From the NCBI GenBank assembly GCA_014323675.1, contig JACONN010000002.1, forward strand, positions 186,001-250,000: 64,000 nucleotides of DNA. The letters are read 5' to 3'. Below are positions 8,991-18,293 of this stretch, piece by piece. The notes under the pieces were generated by a model that had not been told where the DNA came from, ran no database searches, and saw nothing but the letters and a program-made list of their open reading frames with translations. The stretch comes from Hormoscilla sp. GM7CHS1pb. GTDB taxonomy: Bacteria > Cyanobacteriota > Cyanobacteriia > Cyanobacteriales > Desertifilaceae. Made by a program: the position numbers and the translations under genes. Position 1 is the first letter of the stretch, and each line of letters starts with the position of its first letter.

Positions 8991-9390
8991 GTAAAATTTA
9001 TAAGCAAGAAGAATATCGAGGATATATTGCAAGTAAAAAACGTTATTTTTATGGATTAAGGGTTCATATGTTAGTAAACAAAAGTGGAAATCCAATAGAA
9101 TTTTATCATGCCCCGGTAGTTATAATGACGTTAAAGTTCTGCAATCTTTTTGCTTCGATTTACCATCAAATTCTCTAGTTTATGGAGACAAAGCTTATAA
9201 CGATTATCAATTAGAAGATTTACTAAAAGAGTCGGCAAAGATCAAATTAAAACCTTTGCGAAAAAAGAATTCAAAAAGAAAAGAATCTCCTTGTTTTGAA
9301 TATATACAACATGTAACTAGAAAACAAGTTGAAACATGTTTTAGTCGGATAACTAATTTGTTTCCCAAGTCAATTCATGCCGTTACATCC

Positions 9391-9440
9391 AATCGCGCAC
9401 TGCGTAGCGGAGGGGTCGTTACCCGGGGAGCTGGCAGCCA
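9391..9440. mobile_element. Family C repeat inserted in the IS982 transposase
   Basis: ATCGCGCACTGCGTAGCGGA...GAGCTGGCAGCCA separates ACATCCA from TAGGATTTGAATTG. Deleting it restores the expected ATSIGFELKII reading. This shows that the repeat is an insertion and not ancestral sequence. Confidence 0.7.
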
Positions 9441-9689
9441 TAGGATTTGAATTGAAAATAATTCTCTTTATCATCGCTTTTTGTATTCAATTTTTATAGG
9501 TCGCAACTTAAGTTAGTATATACATTTCTGAGTCAATTGTGCTCGATCTATCCTCTTAAGTAATTATACTTTTAATCCGTGATTATACATAAGGTTTCCA
9601 TGGCTATAGTGAAATATTTACGGCTGCATCTGGGATTTGCTTGCTCGAACAATCGAAAATTGAAAATTGCTAATTGAGAATGGCTAATT

Positions 9690-9750
9690 GAAAATGGCAT
9701 GGCTGCGCCAGCCGCAGGCGTATGGCTGGCGCTCCCGTGAGGGATACGGA
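9690..9750. repeat. Family B repeat between the IS and the efflux operon
   Basis: ATGGCTGCGCCAGCCGCAGG then ATGGCTGGCGCTCCCGTGAG plus GGATACGG. Just upstream are short near-repeats of AATTGAAAATTGCTAATTGA type. The rest of 9513-9939 holds no recognisable gene. Confidence 0.6.
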
Positions 9751-9939
9751 CATTAGTCATTTGCAATTAACCTCGTACTATTGGCAAATACAAATGCCTG
9801 TATTGAGACGATTCCTATGAGATCGCCCAGAATCTAGTCAAGATTGTTTGAGTTGCATCATAATAAAAAAAGAATTATTAAGTTTTATAAACAAAGGCAG
9901 CCAAGCATCGTTGGCTGGAATAGCAAGAGGGAGACAGCA

Positions 9940-11487
9940 GTGACAGGACAAGCATACTCAGAAGCTCCAACAGCCGTCACGCCACGGTCGGAACAGGGCG
10001 AGACTTGGGAAAATGTAGATCTAGACAAGGACCAGAAAACCGCCAGCAGCGGCAAGGGGATAGGGAAAATAGCGCTCGGGTTGGCAATTGGTCTGGCAAT
10101 TGGTATATTTGCTGGCAGGACTCCTCCTCAAACCAATCCCCGATCGCGCAGCGTGGCGCCAGCCATGAGTTCGGCAGCGCAGCCAGCGGCTATAACAACA
10201 GCACCCAGCCAAACGGTTACCTCTGCACCGGTAGAGACAGGGACGATCGCCCGCACCATCAGCGCCACAGGCACAGTAGCGGCTTATGACTTGCTGCCAC
10301 TGTTACCCCAGGCCAATGGCTTGCAGATCGAACGAGTCTTGGTGGATGAAGGGGATGTGGTGGTGGCGGGACAAGTGATGGCGGTTCTGGATGATGATGT
10401 ATTGCAGGCCCAACAAAGCCAAGCGATCGCCGCATTGGAGTCGGCAAAGGCTAATTTACTAGAAAGACAAGCTGCTGTCACCCAAGCAGAAGCGGCTGTG
10501 GCCCAAGCTCTATCGGCACAAGCAGAGGAGGAAGCGGAAAAAGAACAGGAAATCGCGTCTTTGGCCCAAGCCCGCGTAGATAAAGCCCAAGCGGACAGAG
10601 AACAAGCAAGATATGAAAAATTGGCAACTGATGGGGCCATTAGTTTGCAAGAGTTAGAAAATCGCCGCACCACAGCTAGCAGTGCTGCTGAGGCCGTGCG
10701 AGTTGCTCGGGCCAATATCAGCAGCGCCCAAGCAAAAATTCAAAGTGCTCAAGCTAACGTCAGCAGCGCCAAAGCCCGACTCGGAAGTGCCAAAGCAGCG
10801 GTAAGTAGTGCGGAGGCTAACGTGCGCAGCGCCCAGGCTTCCGTGCAACAGTTGCGAACTCAGCTGGCACAAACAGAAGTAAGGGCTCCGGCGGGTGGCA
10901 TTGTAGCCGAAAGAATTGCCCGGCGGGGAGATGTCACTAATGGCAGTCAAAAACTGTTTTCGATCATTGCTGATAATGCTTTGGAACTTCAGGTGCAGAT
11001 ACCAGAAACTCAGCTATCGAGGGTGCAGGTAGGAGTGCCCGTAGAAATTACTTCCGATGCGGATGCGCGGATATCTCTTCCAAGCGGTATTGTCCGCAGT
11101 ATTGCTCCTCTGGTTGATGCTACAACTCGTCAAGCAACGCTGAAAATCGATTTGCCCTCCGATCCGTTACTGCGGCCAGGGATGTTTTTACGAGCGGCCA
11201 TTACTTCCCAAACTGTTGAGGGTTTGACCGTTCCCTATGAGGCGGTGCAGTGGCAAGTTGATGGAGAGGCGATCGTCTATCTGTTGGATGGCGATAATGT
11301 TGCTCGGTCCCAACAGGTAGAAGTAGGTAATAGCATCGGCGGGGCAGGCCAGGGGAGTAGAATTGAAATTAAGCAGGGTCTGAAAAAGGGCGATCGGGTG
11401 ATTGTGGCTGGTGCAGGTTTTGTCAAAGATGGCGAACGGGTAAAAGTCGTCCCGGAAGCCTCTGTCAATCAAAGCAAAGAACTCTAG
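9940..11487 (+). CDS. Efflux RND transporter periplasmic adaptor subunit
   Basis: Membrane-fusion protein linking an inner-membrane RND pump to an outer-membrane channel. I chose GTG 9940, preceded by GAGGGAGACA; a longer in-frame start at 9844 lacks a comparable site. The protein (515 residues) has a membrane anchor (ALGLAIGLAIGIFAG), then a linker containing an in-frame family A repeat (RSRSVAPAM). A lipoyl half-motif (LPLLPQANGLQIERVLVDEGDVV) follows, then a very long Ala/Gln-rich coiled-coil hairpin, the second lipoyl half (LAQTEVRAPAGGIVAERIARRGD), a beta-barrel and a membrane-proximal domain (GLKKGDRVIVAGAGFVKDGE). The pump gene follows 130 bases downstream. Substrate unknown. Confidence 0.9.
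   Translation: MTGQAYSEAPTAVTPRSEQGETWENVDLDKDQKTASSGKGIGKIALGLAIGLAIGIFAGRTPPQTNPRSRSVAPAMSSAAQPAAITTAPSQTVTSAPVETGTIARTISATGTVAAYDLLPLLPQANGLQIERVLVDEGDVVVAGQVMAVLDDDVLQAQQSQAIAALESAKANLLERQAAVTQAEAAVAQALSAQAEEEAEKEQEIASLAQARVDKAQADREQARYEKLATDGAISLQELENRRTTASSAAEAVRVARANISSAQAKIQSAQANVSSAKARLGSAKAAVSSAEANVRSAQASVQQLRTQLAQTEVRAPAGGIVAERIARRGDVTNGSQKLFSIIADNALELQVQIPETQLSRVQVGVPVEITSDADARISLPSGIVRSIAPLVDATTRQATLKIDLPSDPLLRPGMFLRAAITSQTVEGLTVPYEAVQWQVDGEAIVYLLDGDNVARSQQVEVGNSIGGAGQGSRIEIKQGLKKGDRVIVAGAGFVKDGERVKVVPEASVNQSKEL
10142..10166 (+). repeat. Family A repeat inserted in-frame in the efflux adaptor
   Basis: GATCGCGCAGCGTGGCGCCAG plus CCAT is read through in-frame as RSRSVAPAM, in the flexible segment between the membrane anchor and the lipoyl domain. 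Identical repeats elsewhere break genes, so this site looks like a tolerated insertion. Confidence 0.7.
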
Positions 11488-11617
11488 GAGCGGCTAGTAG
11501 TTATCAGCGAGCAGTTACCAGTGCTTTTGCATTGGGTGGAGATGTCCTTAATAATTGGTTAATTGTTCGCGATCGCGCAAAACGAACACAATTAGCAATT
11601 AGCAATTAGCAATAGCC

Positions 11618-14600
11618 ATGTCATTTAATATATCATCCTGGTCAATTCGCAAACCAATTCCCACATTGGTGCTGTTCATGATTTTAGCAATTGTGGGATT
11701 TATGTCATTTCTGATGTTGGAAATTGATGAAGATCCTAATATCGATATTCCGATCGTTTCCGTGACGGTAACTCAGCAAGGTGCGGGCCCCGTGGAACTG
11801 GAAACACAGGTGACGAAAAAAGTAGAAGATGCGGTTGCGAGTTTGGGGAATATTGATGAACTCATATCTACTGTTAAAGATGGTGTTTCCACAACGAGGA
11901 TCGATTTGATTCTGGGAACGGATAGCGATCGGGCGACGAATGACGTGCGCAATGCGATCGCGCAAATTCGCCAAGAGTTACCCTCAGACATAGAAGAACC
12001 GGTAGTCAAACCGGTAGAATTTATCGGGGGTTCGATTATGAGTTACGTGGTAAGTTCTCCCCAAAGGTCGGTTGAAGAATTAAGTGATTTAGTCGATAGA
12101 AAAATCAGCCGTTACCTGATCAGGGTTCCAGGAGTATCCCAAATTAATCGCATCGGTGGGGTCGATCGAGAAATTCGGGTAGACCTTAACCCCCAACGCC
12201 TGGAAGCTTTGGGAATAACTGCTACAGAAGTCAACGATCAGATCCGTGCGTTTAATATTAACTTGCCAGGAGGGCGATCGGAACTATCGGGACGGAAAAA
12301 AGTATTCGCACACTGGGAAGTGCAAAAACAGTAGAAGCATTGCGTAACTATCGAATTGTGCTTCCGAGGGGGGGGATGTAGTCCTGAGCAGTCTGGGAGA
12401 AGTAACAGATGGCTCCGCTGAACCCCGTCAAAGAGCGCGTTTCACGATTAAAGATGACGCAAAAGTCCAACAAGAAACAATCGTCGGTTTCTCGGTGCTG
12501 CGCAGTACTGGCAGCACTCTGGTAACTGTAGAAGAAGGGGTGCGTGCAGCGGTAAAGGAATTAGCAAAAACTTTACCAGCAGACATCTCTATGAATTTGA
12601 TTTTTACCCGCTGTGACGAGATCAGGGAATCATATCAGGCTTCGATCGATGCTTTGATAATTGGGTCGATATTGACGGTAATCACAGTAGGAATATTTTT
12701 GCGAGATTGGCGAGCCACTTTGATAACGGGCTTGGCCTTACCCCTGTCCATCGTCCCAACCTTTATGGTGATGAGAATGCTGGGTTACACTCTTAATAGC
12801 ATGACGCTACTTGCCTTAGCCCTGGCAATGGGAAACTTGGTGGATGATGCCATTTGCATGATTGAGAATATCGCTCAACATCTGGCGAGGGGGAAGAAGC
12901 CTTTTCAGGCGGCCCTGGATGCGTCGGCAGAAATTGGTTTGGCTGTATTAGCAACGACAGCGACAATTGTGGCAGTGTTTGTTCCCGTGGCATTTATGGG
13001 TGGTATCCCCGGTCAATTCTTTCAACCCTTTGGGCTGACTGTGGCGATATCGACGATGTTTTCGACTCTGGTAGCCACGACGATGACGCCAATGTTATCG
13101 GCCTATTTACTGAAGGGTAAGGTAGAATCTTTACAGATAAAGAATGGCAAGCATGGTAAGAGACAACCCTATCTAAGTTTGCTGAGTTGGGCCCTACGGC
13201 ATCGGATCCCTACTCTGCTATTAGCTGTTGCTTTCTTTATCGGTAGTTTGCAATTGGTGCCTCTGATTCCCAAGGGGTTGTTTAGCGGCTACGATCGGGG
13301 TTTGAGTACAGTATCGATAGAATTGCCTCCGGGGGCTACTCTGAACAATACAGATCGGGTGATGCAACAGACGACTTCTCTGTTACAGCAGCACCCGATA
13401 GTAGAAAATATACTGGGGATTGCTGGGGGAGAAAAGATAAATGAGGGGATACTCTATGTCAACCTGACGCCTAGGGAAGAACGAGCAATATCCCAGAAGC
13501 AGTTCGAACAGGAGATGCGACCGGGGTTTGGTGAAATTCCGGGGGCGCGGATCGGTTTTCAGGCCCAGGGTGCTACAGGGGCGGATAAGGACTTGCAGAT
13601 CGTGCTCAAAAGTGAAAAACCCCAGCTGCTTCGCCAGACAGCTGATGCTTTAGAACGCTACATGCGCTCGATTTCTGGTTTAGTGGAGGTAAGTTCTAGT
13701 GCTTCTTTGGTAAAGCCGGAAATCTTGATTGCACCAGACCCCGCCCGGGCGGCAGATCTGGGGGTTTCCGTGCAGGCGATCGCCCGTACTACTTCTCTGG
13801 CTACCATTGGGGATAATGATTCTTCTCTGGCGAAGTTCGATCTGTCCGATCGACAAATTCCCATTCGCGTCCAGCTAGCAGAACGCTTTCGCAATGACCT
13901 GGAAACCTTAAAAAATATTCGGGTTCCCAGTCAAAATGGTGGAGTAGTCCCATTGCTAGCCGTAGCTGATGTCAGTCTTGGCAACGGACCAGCGGAAATC
14001 GAAAGGTTCGATCGGGCCCGTCAGGTATCGGTGGAAGGAAACTTGCAAGGCATTTCTCTGGGACAAGCTTTAGACAAGGTGAATGCATGGCTGGAGAAAA
14101 ATCTCCTCTCAGAAGTTGAGCAACAACCCTCTGGGGATGCTAAAATAATGAGGGATATTTTCACTCGCTTTGGTTCAGCCCTGGGACTGGGAGTGCTGTC
14201 AATTTATGCTATCCTGGTCTTACTGTACAATAACTTTATCTATCCCTTTACCATTATGGTGGCCTTGCCCCTATCCTTGGGCGGGGCGTTGCTGGCCCTG
14301 ATGATTACCCAGAAGGAGTTGGGGCTGATGGCGGTGATCGGAATCGTGCTGTTGATGGGATTGGTGACGAAAAACGCGATCTTGCTAGTAGACTGTTCCT
14401 TAGCGAATATGAAGGAAGGTCTGCGCCAGCGCCAGGCAATTAAAGATGCTGGAGTCTCTCGCCTGCGACCAATTCTGATGACCACCTTTTCCACGATCGC
14501 TGGCATGACCCCGATCGCCCTGGAACTAGGGGCCGGCGGTCAGGTGCGTAGTCCCATGGCGATCGCGGTTATTGGCGGCATCGCGACATCCACCATGTTG

Positions 14601-14744
14601 ACCCTGGTGGTGGTGCCCACCTTATTCACCTACGTGGATAGTTTTCAGCGCTGGTTGCTCGGGTTGTTCAGAGGTGGGAACCGCAAGCGTCCCGTGCTAA
14701 AATCAGAATCTGGAGCAAATAATAGGTTGACAGTGGGAAAATAG
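11618..14744 (+). pseudogene. RND efflux pump permease (AcrB/HAE1 type), two frameshifts
   Basis: Proton-driven inner-membrane pump. The N-terminus (FNISSWSIRKPIPTLVLFMILAIVGFMSF) gives TM1, with porter-domain sequence to about residue 230. The frame is lost twice, at an A run near 12295 (six, seven needed) and a G run near 12368 (eight, nine needed). Between them the frame gives SIRTLGSAKTVEALRNYRIV. From 12495 the frame is open to the end and includes SILTVITVGIFLRDWRATL, LALALAMGNLVDDAICMIEN (the TM4 region with the acidic pair), a second porter domain and TM7-12 (GIVLLMGLVTKNAILLVD, IAGMTPIAL). The total length (about 1042 codons) is normal. Either a recent pseudogene or two homopolymer read errors. 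Confidence 0.88.
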
Positions 14745-14902
14745 TTGTATAGAATAGGTAGAGTGTCTTGGTAGTAAGCTGCTCCTTGCTAAAATCGGAA
14801 TCTGATCGCGCAGCGTGGCGCCAGCCATGGCAAATCGGTTGACAGTGGGGAAATAGTTGTATAGAATAGGTAGAGTGCCTTGGTAGTAAGCTGCTCCTTG
14901 AA
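14690..14902. repeat. Imperfect direct duplication with a family A insertion
   Basis: GGTTGACAGTGGGAAAATAG...GTATAGAATAGGTAGAGTGTCTTGGTAGTAAGCTGCTCCTTG is present twice, at about 14724-14788 and 14831-14900. The intervening copy of TGCTAAAATCGGAATCTG is cut by a family A unit at 14804-14827. It spans the 3' end of the RND gene and the space before tRNA-Gly. Confidence 0.75.
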
Positions 14903-14931
14903 GACACACTTTACGGCTTACTACCAACAAT

Positions 14932-15003
14932 GCGGGCGTAATTCAGTGGTAGAATGTCAGCTTCCCAAGCTGAACGTCGTCGGTTCGAGTCCGATCGTCC
15001 GCT
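14932..15003 (+). tRNA. trnG: tRNA-Gly (CCC)
   Basis: A 72-nt cloverleaf: acceptor GCGGGCG/CGTCCGC, D arm ATTC-GAAT, anticodon stem TCAGC/GCTGA around loop TTCCCAA (anticodon CCC), T arm GTCGG-TTCGAGT-CCGAT, discriminator T. CCA is not encoded. Confidence 0.93.
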
Positions 15004-15208
15004 TACGAAAGTACGGCAGCATGTCGGTCTACCTTTGTTCTTGACGCATCTGGGCCAGTTTTAGAGCCCTGCTTTTATCTTATTTCCAGTCGGGCGATCG
15101 CCGGACGGATGCATCTTCGCACAGGCTTCGCTGTTCTCTTCGATCTGTGCTCTATTTACCTATACTTGCTATTCGTCACAATTATGCATTAATCACAGTT
15201 TTTTATTA

Positions 15209-15359
15209 GGGGTTGCACAATTACGGGATGATAAGGGCTGCTAATGGCTAATACTCAAAGGTGAATCTCGATAGTCATTTTCTTGTCATGATATAGATGG
15301 ATTTACTCTTTTCAATTAGCCAAAGTGCCAAAGTGCAATTTGCAAAAATGTGCAACGCA
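15209..15359. mobile_element. 151-bp MITE with 8-bp target duplication
   Basis: The element is flanked by TTTTATTA on both sides (15201-15208 and 15360-15367). It begins GGGGTTGCACAATTACGGGATGAT and ends ...AAATGTGCAACGCA, giving an inverted GTTGCACA core. It has no coding capacity. The left end matches the terminal repeat of the 113-bp element at 48988-49100. Confidence 0.75.
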
Positions 15360-15403
15360 TTTTATTATTTGTTACCAACCTTTATATAGAGTTATAACGG
15401 AGA

Positions 15404-15455
15404 ATGGCTGGCGCTCCCGTGAGGGATATGGCTGGCGCTCCCGTGAGGGATACGG
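15404..15455. repeat. Two tandem family B repeats
   Basis: ATGGCTGGCGCTCCCGTGAG plus GGATATGG is followed directly by a second copy ending GGATACGG. They abut the 3' end of the convergent DUF2227 gene. Confidence 0.75.
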
Positions 15456-15457
15456 CG

Positions 15458-16075
15458 TTACTTGCGCTGGCGCCCTTTCCGCCTCCTGCTGGGTGATTGA
15501 CGCTTTTTTCGTCCCGAAGCATGCAATTGTTTTATCTTCGACTTTTTATACTTTTTATAGGTTGAGACAGTATAATCGCTGATAATATGGCTGAGGGCAC
15601 CCAGTTCTAAACCCAGGAGAAGGGCGCTTGCTTGCCACCGGTAGCTCCAGAGCGCACCGTCCCGGAAAAAACGGCCCAGCTGGGACAGGAAGCGGGGTAA
15701 ACTGGAAAGGCGATCCGTTCCGGAAAAATCGGAGAATAAGCGCACCAGCGCTAAACAAAGAATTACTACCAGAGACAACCAGCAAGCGAGATAAACTACT
15801 CTGAGGGTGGTGCCGATAATGGGGCCGTGTGAGAAAATAGACCGGTGCTTTATGGTCTTCTGGTATGGCACCCAGATCCACTTGAACCATCCCCACCGGC
15901 GAAAGGGACGCGATCGCAGATCCAAATCAGGACTCAACATCAGGCCACTGAAGAAATATCCCGCCGCTACTAATAAGGCTAACTCGCTATTACCCCCCGT
16001 CAGCAGAAAAACTAGACCTGTAACTGCGGGCAATGTCCAAAGGGTAATGCGATCGTGGGTGTGGCCTGCGGGCAT
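15458..16075 (-). CDS. DUF2227 metal-binding membrane protein
   Basis: A predicted metal-binding integral membrane protein of 205 residues, common in cyanobacteria and of unknown reaction. Motifs seen: the N-terminal MPAGHTHDRITLW (His/Asp cluster), a membrane helix pair (LLVAAGYFFSGLMLSPDLDLRS with a conserved DLD), KTIKHRSIFSHGPIIGTTLR with HR and SHGP motifs, and LGALSHIISDYTV. These repeated H and D residues resemble a LexA-independent YdjM-like metal hydrolase fold. The C-terminus is a basic tail (KKYKKSKIKQL...RRRKGRQRK). It stands alone between two tRNA genes. Confidence 0.82.
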   Translation of the reverse strand: MPAGHTHDRITLWTLPAVTGLVFLLTGGNSELALLVAAGYFFSGLMLSPDLDLRSRPFRRWGWFKWIWVPYQKTIKHRSIFSHGPIIGTTLRVVYLACWLSLVVILCLALVRLFSDFSGTDRLSSLPRFLSQLGRFFRDGALWSYRWQASALLLGLELGALSHIISDYTVSTYKKYKKSKIKQLHASGRKKRQSPSRRRKGRQRK

Positions 16076-16144
16076 CAGAAAAAATTTTTGATCACTCTCT
16101 TGACTTTCTGGATTTTATCAGGTTATGATAGGTAAAGTTGAGTT

Positions 16145-16216
16145 GGGCGGTTAGCTCAGTGGTAGAGCGCTTGCCTTACAAGCAAGATGTCACTGGTTCA
16201 AATCCAGTACCGCCCA
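16145..16216 (+). tRNA. trnV: tRNA-Val (TAC)
   Basis: A 72-nt cloverleaf: acceptor GGGCGGT/ACCGCCC, D arm GCTC-GAGC, anticodon stem CTTGC/GCAAG with loop CTTACAA (anticodon TAC), T arm ACTGG-TTCAAAT-CCAGT, discriminator A. Confidence 0.95.
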
Positions 16217-16227
16217 TTATTTGGTCA

Positions 16228-16328
16228 CATGTAGGACTTGTCCCGCCTGGGTGCGATCGCTGACGAACAGGGGTGAAGCGCATGTAGGACTTGTCCCGCC
16301 TGGGATCGCTCTGGCGAACAGGGGAGAT
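16228..16328. repeat. 53-bp period direct repeat downstream of tRNA-Val
   Basis: CATGTAGGACTTGTCCCGCC plus TGGG occurs at 16228 and 16281. Each copy is followed by a variant of GATCGCT...GCGAACAGGGG. TAGGAC...GTCC and CCCGCCTGGG...ACAGGGG could pair. It lies between the tRNA and radC; function unknown. Confidence 0.7.
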
Positions 16329-16428
16329 TCTCCAAAGTTACCCTCTGGCTCTCACTCAGCTGCTGATTACCTATCACATGATTAAGGCTGCTAATATATC
16401 ATTAATTGAGATTTTTTGACCAGTTGAG

Positions 16429-17160
16429 ATGACCTATAGCCTGAGAATTGCTGATATCCCCCTTTCGGAACGGCCCCGAGAACGCTTACTAGAGTTGGGA
16501 GCGAAAAATATGGCGACGGCTGAATTACTTGCTATCCTTTTGGGTACGGGTCAGGGGAAGGGTAAACTCTCGGCTGTGGGTTTGGGACAATATATATTAC
16601 AGCAGTTGGGGCAAAGTCAGCGCGACCCCCTGGAAGCGATCCGGGATATTAGTCCCCAAGAGTTGATTAAAATTCCTGGTGTGGGACCGGCAAAGGCTAC
16701 GACGATCCTGGCGGCTGTGGAGTTGGGTAAGCGGGCTTTTCTGTCTCGTCCGGCGGAACGGACTGTTATTGATAGTCCGGCGGCGGCGGCGGCGGCCCTC
16801 AGTCATGAGTTGATGTGGCAAAGTACGGAACGTTTTGCTGTGGTGCTCCTGGATGTGAAAAATCGCTTGCTCGGTACTAAGGTGATTACTATCGGGACGG
16901 CCACTCAGACTTTGGCCCATCCCCGGGATATCTTCCGGGAGGTGCTGCGCCAAGGGGCTACTAGAGCAATTATCGCTCACAATCATCCTACTGGTAGCGT
17001 GGAACCGAGTCAGGAGGATCTGGATCTGACTCGCCAGCTGTTGAAAGGGGCCAGGTTTTTGGATATTCCTCTGCTAGACCACATTATTCTGGGTAATGGC
17101 GATCATCTGAGTATCCGGGAAACTACTTCTCTCTGGGATGAGGTTCCTCAAGATGATTGA
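16429..17160 (+). CDS. radC: RadC family protein (JAB1/MPN domain)
   Basis: RadC proteins have an N-terminal helix-hairpin-helix part and a C-terminal JAB/MPN metalloprotease-like fold. Historically called a DNA repair protein; the real role is unsettled. Visible: [18 protein letters not shown], the HhH loop [22 protein letters not shown] around residues 80-101, and the metal site [25 protein letters not shown] (HNHPSG-type, followed by D) near 176-200. The length (243) matches the family. ATG 16429 follows a T-rich stretch without a strong ribosome site. A tRNA-Val follows 57 bases downstream. Confidence 0.92.
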   Translation: MTYSLRIADIPLSERPRERLLELGAKNMATAELLAILLGTGQGKGKLSAVGLGQYILQQLGQSQRDPLEAIRDISPQELIKIPGVGPAKATTILAAVELGKRAFLSRPAERTVIDSPAAAAAALSHELMWQSTERFAVVLLDVKNRLLGTKVITIGTATQTLAHPRDIFREVLRQGATRAIIAHNHPTGSVEPSQEDLDLTRQLLKGARFLDIPLLDHIILGNGDHLSIRETTSLWDEVPQDD

Positions 17161-17217
17161 GATTTTTTTCTTTTCCTTGGCTAATGTGATGTTTTTGTGT
17201 TAGAGTAGATTTCATCA

Positions 17218-17289
<72 letters not shown>

Positions 17290-17307
17290 TTTTCTAGTTC
17301 TTGGTTC

Positions 17308-17660
17308 ATGGCTGGCGCCACGCTGCGCGATCGGGCACAGGGCTACGTGTCCTACGCGATCGCAGCGTCAGTACCGGGTACACTGCATATTTGCGTCGCT
17401 CCCCGAACCCGTTCCCAGGCGGAGCCGTGGGAACGAGGGGTCCGACTACTAGAACTTAGCCCACGCTCCTATCGTTTCCAGAGACTTTCGTTTCCAGAGA
17501 CTTTCGTTTCCAGAGCTCTCGTTTACCGATCCACCCACCCATGTCGTTGCCTGCTGGCGAACGACAGGGTGGGTGGATCGGTAAACGAAAGGGTGCTCCT
17601 GGACGCGACCCCCTCCTCGCAGCGGAGGGTTCGTTACCCGGGGATCTGGCAGGGGCTAGA
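17308..17660. repeat. Repeat cluster with a 66-bp perfect hairpin
   Basis: No gene is visible. A family A unit lies at 17308-17333. Three near-copies of AGAGACTTTCGTTTCC follow around 17480-17520. A hairpin at 17520-17587 has perfect arms CGTTTACCGATCCACCCACC plus C on each side around ATGTCGTTGC...GCGAACGACA. A CGTTCCCAGGCGGAGCCGTG plus GGAACG palindrome lies near 17412. Confidence 0.75.
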
Positions 17661-17944
17661 TTACAAAAGTGAGATGCACCCGTAAGTATTATCGGTTTTT
17701 AGGTAGAGTTGTGGGAATGAGGGGTAATGGATGGTCCATTGGATTGTAAGTAGATTGAAGAGAGGAGTAGTTGTTTGAGTTTGAGGATCGAAGCCATCGA
17801 TAAAATTATAACGGCGACCATTACAGCGATCGCAGGCAAGAGCAAGATTATTTATGGCTGGCGCCACGCTGCGCGATCGGTGTCGGTTCCGCCCAGGGAT
17901 CGAGTTCGTGAGGTGGTCAAGAGTAAAGACTGGCGATGCTAATG
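17661..17944 (-). pseudogene. HNH endonuclease fragment invaded by a family A repeat
   Basis: The minus strand reads SPVFTLDHL, then GGTDT, an inserted family A unit (17854-17878), and NNLALACDRCNGRRYNFIDGFDPQTQTTTPLFN. The second part is the C-terminal half of a cyanobacterial HNH nuclease (DHI...GG...NLALAC.RCN.RR). The usual N-terminal CEYC part is absent and the last 30 residues do not look like the family. It follows the small-protein remnant at 17946-18284, as in the second such cassette at 28.9-29.4 kb. Confidence 0.65.
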
Positions 17945-17945
17945 G

Positions 17946-18284
17946 TCATGACTCAGCAATGATGCGGGCATTCATTAGGGTAAAAATCCGATCGAGTATG
18001 GCTGGCGCCACGCTGCGCGATCAGTAATGCCAGCAAGTTCTGCTGTTTCCGTCGGTGTCAGGAGGTTGGCTTTTTGGCGATCGAATGGCTGGCGCTCCCG
18101 TGAGGGATATGGCTGGCGCCACGCTGCGCGAACGGGAGCTCTAAGCGGTTTTGAAGTTCATCGGTGAATTTGAAAAGATTGAGTCCATGGCTGGCGCCAC
18201 GCTGCGCGATCGGATTTTTTGCAGCTTGACATCGCTTTCAATCCAGTAAGATGGTTGCACCATCGTTTGGGAAATCATGGCCAT
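17946..18284 (-). pseudogene. Small helical protein gene preceding the HNH gene, broken by three repeats
   Basis: Starts at ATG 18284 with a good TTAGGAG site upstream. It reads MISQTMVQPSYWIESDVKLQ, then in pieces FTDELQNRLEL, RQKANLLTPTETAELAGIT and LDRIFTLMNARIIAES before the stop at 17946. Family A units interrupt it at 18187-18211 and 17998-18022, and a family B+A composite at 18085-18131. Without them it would encode about 85-90 residues. Similar small proteins precede HNH genes in cyanobacteria; a partner or antitoxin-like role is only a guess. Confidence 0.6.
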
Positions 18285-18293
18285 TACTCCTAA

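Larger units (their letters stand above)
8566..9499 (+). pseudogene. IS982 family transposase, disrupted
   Basis: DDE-type transposase. The N-terminus (ALNIKEDPQVKMNNAEVMTV, FVGHHERS, LLSKSRFNLRLHNI) and the motif YILDSFPVPVCDNIRI are family-typical. A 55-bp tandem duplication of the latter (8881-8935 and 8936-8990) shifts the frame. A second shift lies near 9120 (HAPVV then lost, expected GSYNDVKVLQ). A family C repeat interrupts AVTS...IGFELKIILFIIAFCIQF near 9391-9440. Removing these gives a protein of normal length (about 290 residues), so decay of this copy looks recent. Confidence 0.85.
8393..9512 (+). mobile_element. IS982-like insertion sequence
   Basis: About 1.1 kb bounded by inverted repeats TAAGTTGCGACCTAT (8395-8409) and ATAGGTCGCAACTTA (9496-9510). 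It contains one transposase gene on the plus strand that is broken twice. A clear target duplication is not seen. Size and transposase family fit IS982. Confidence 0.75.
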
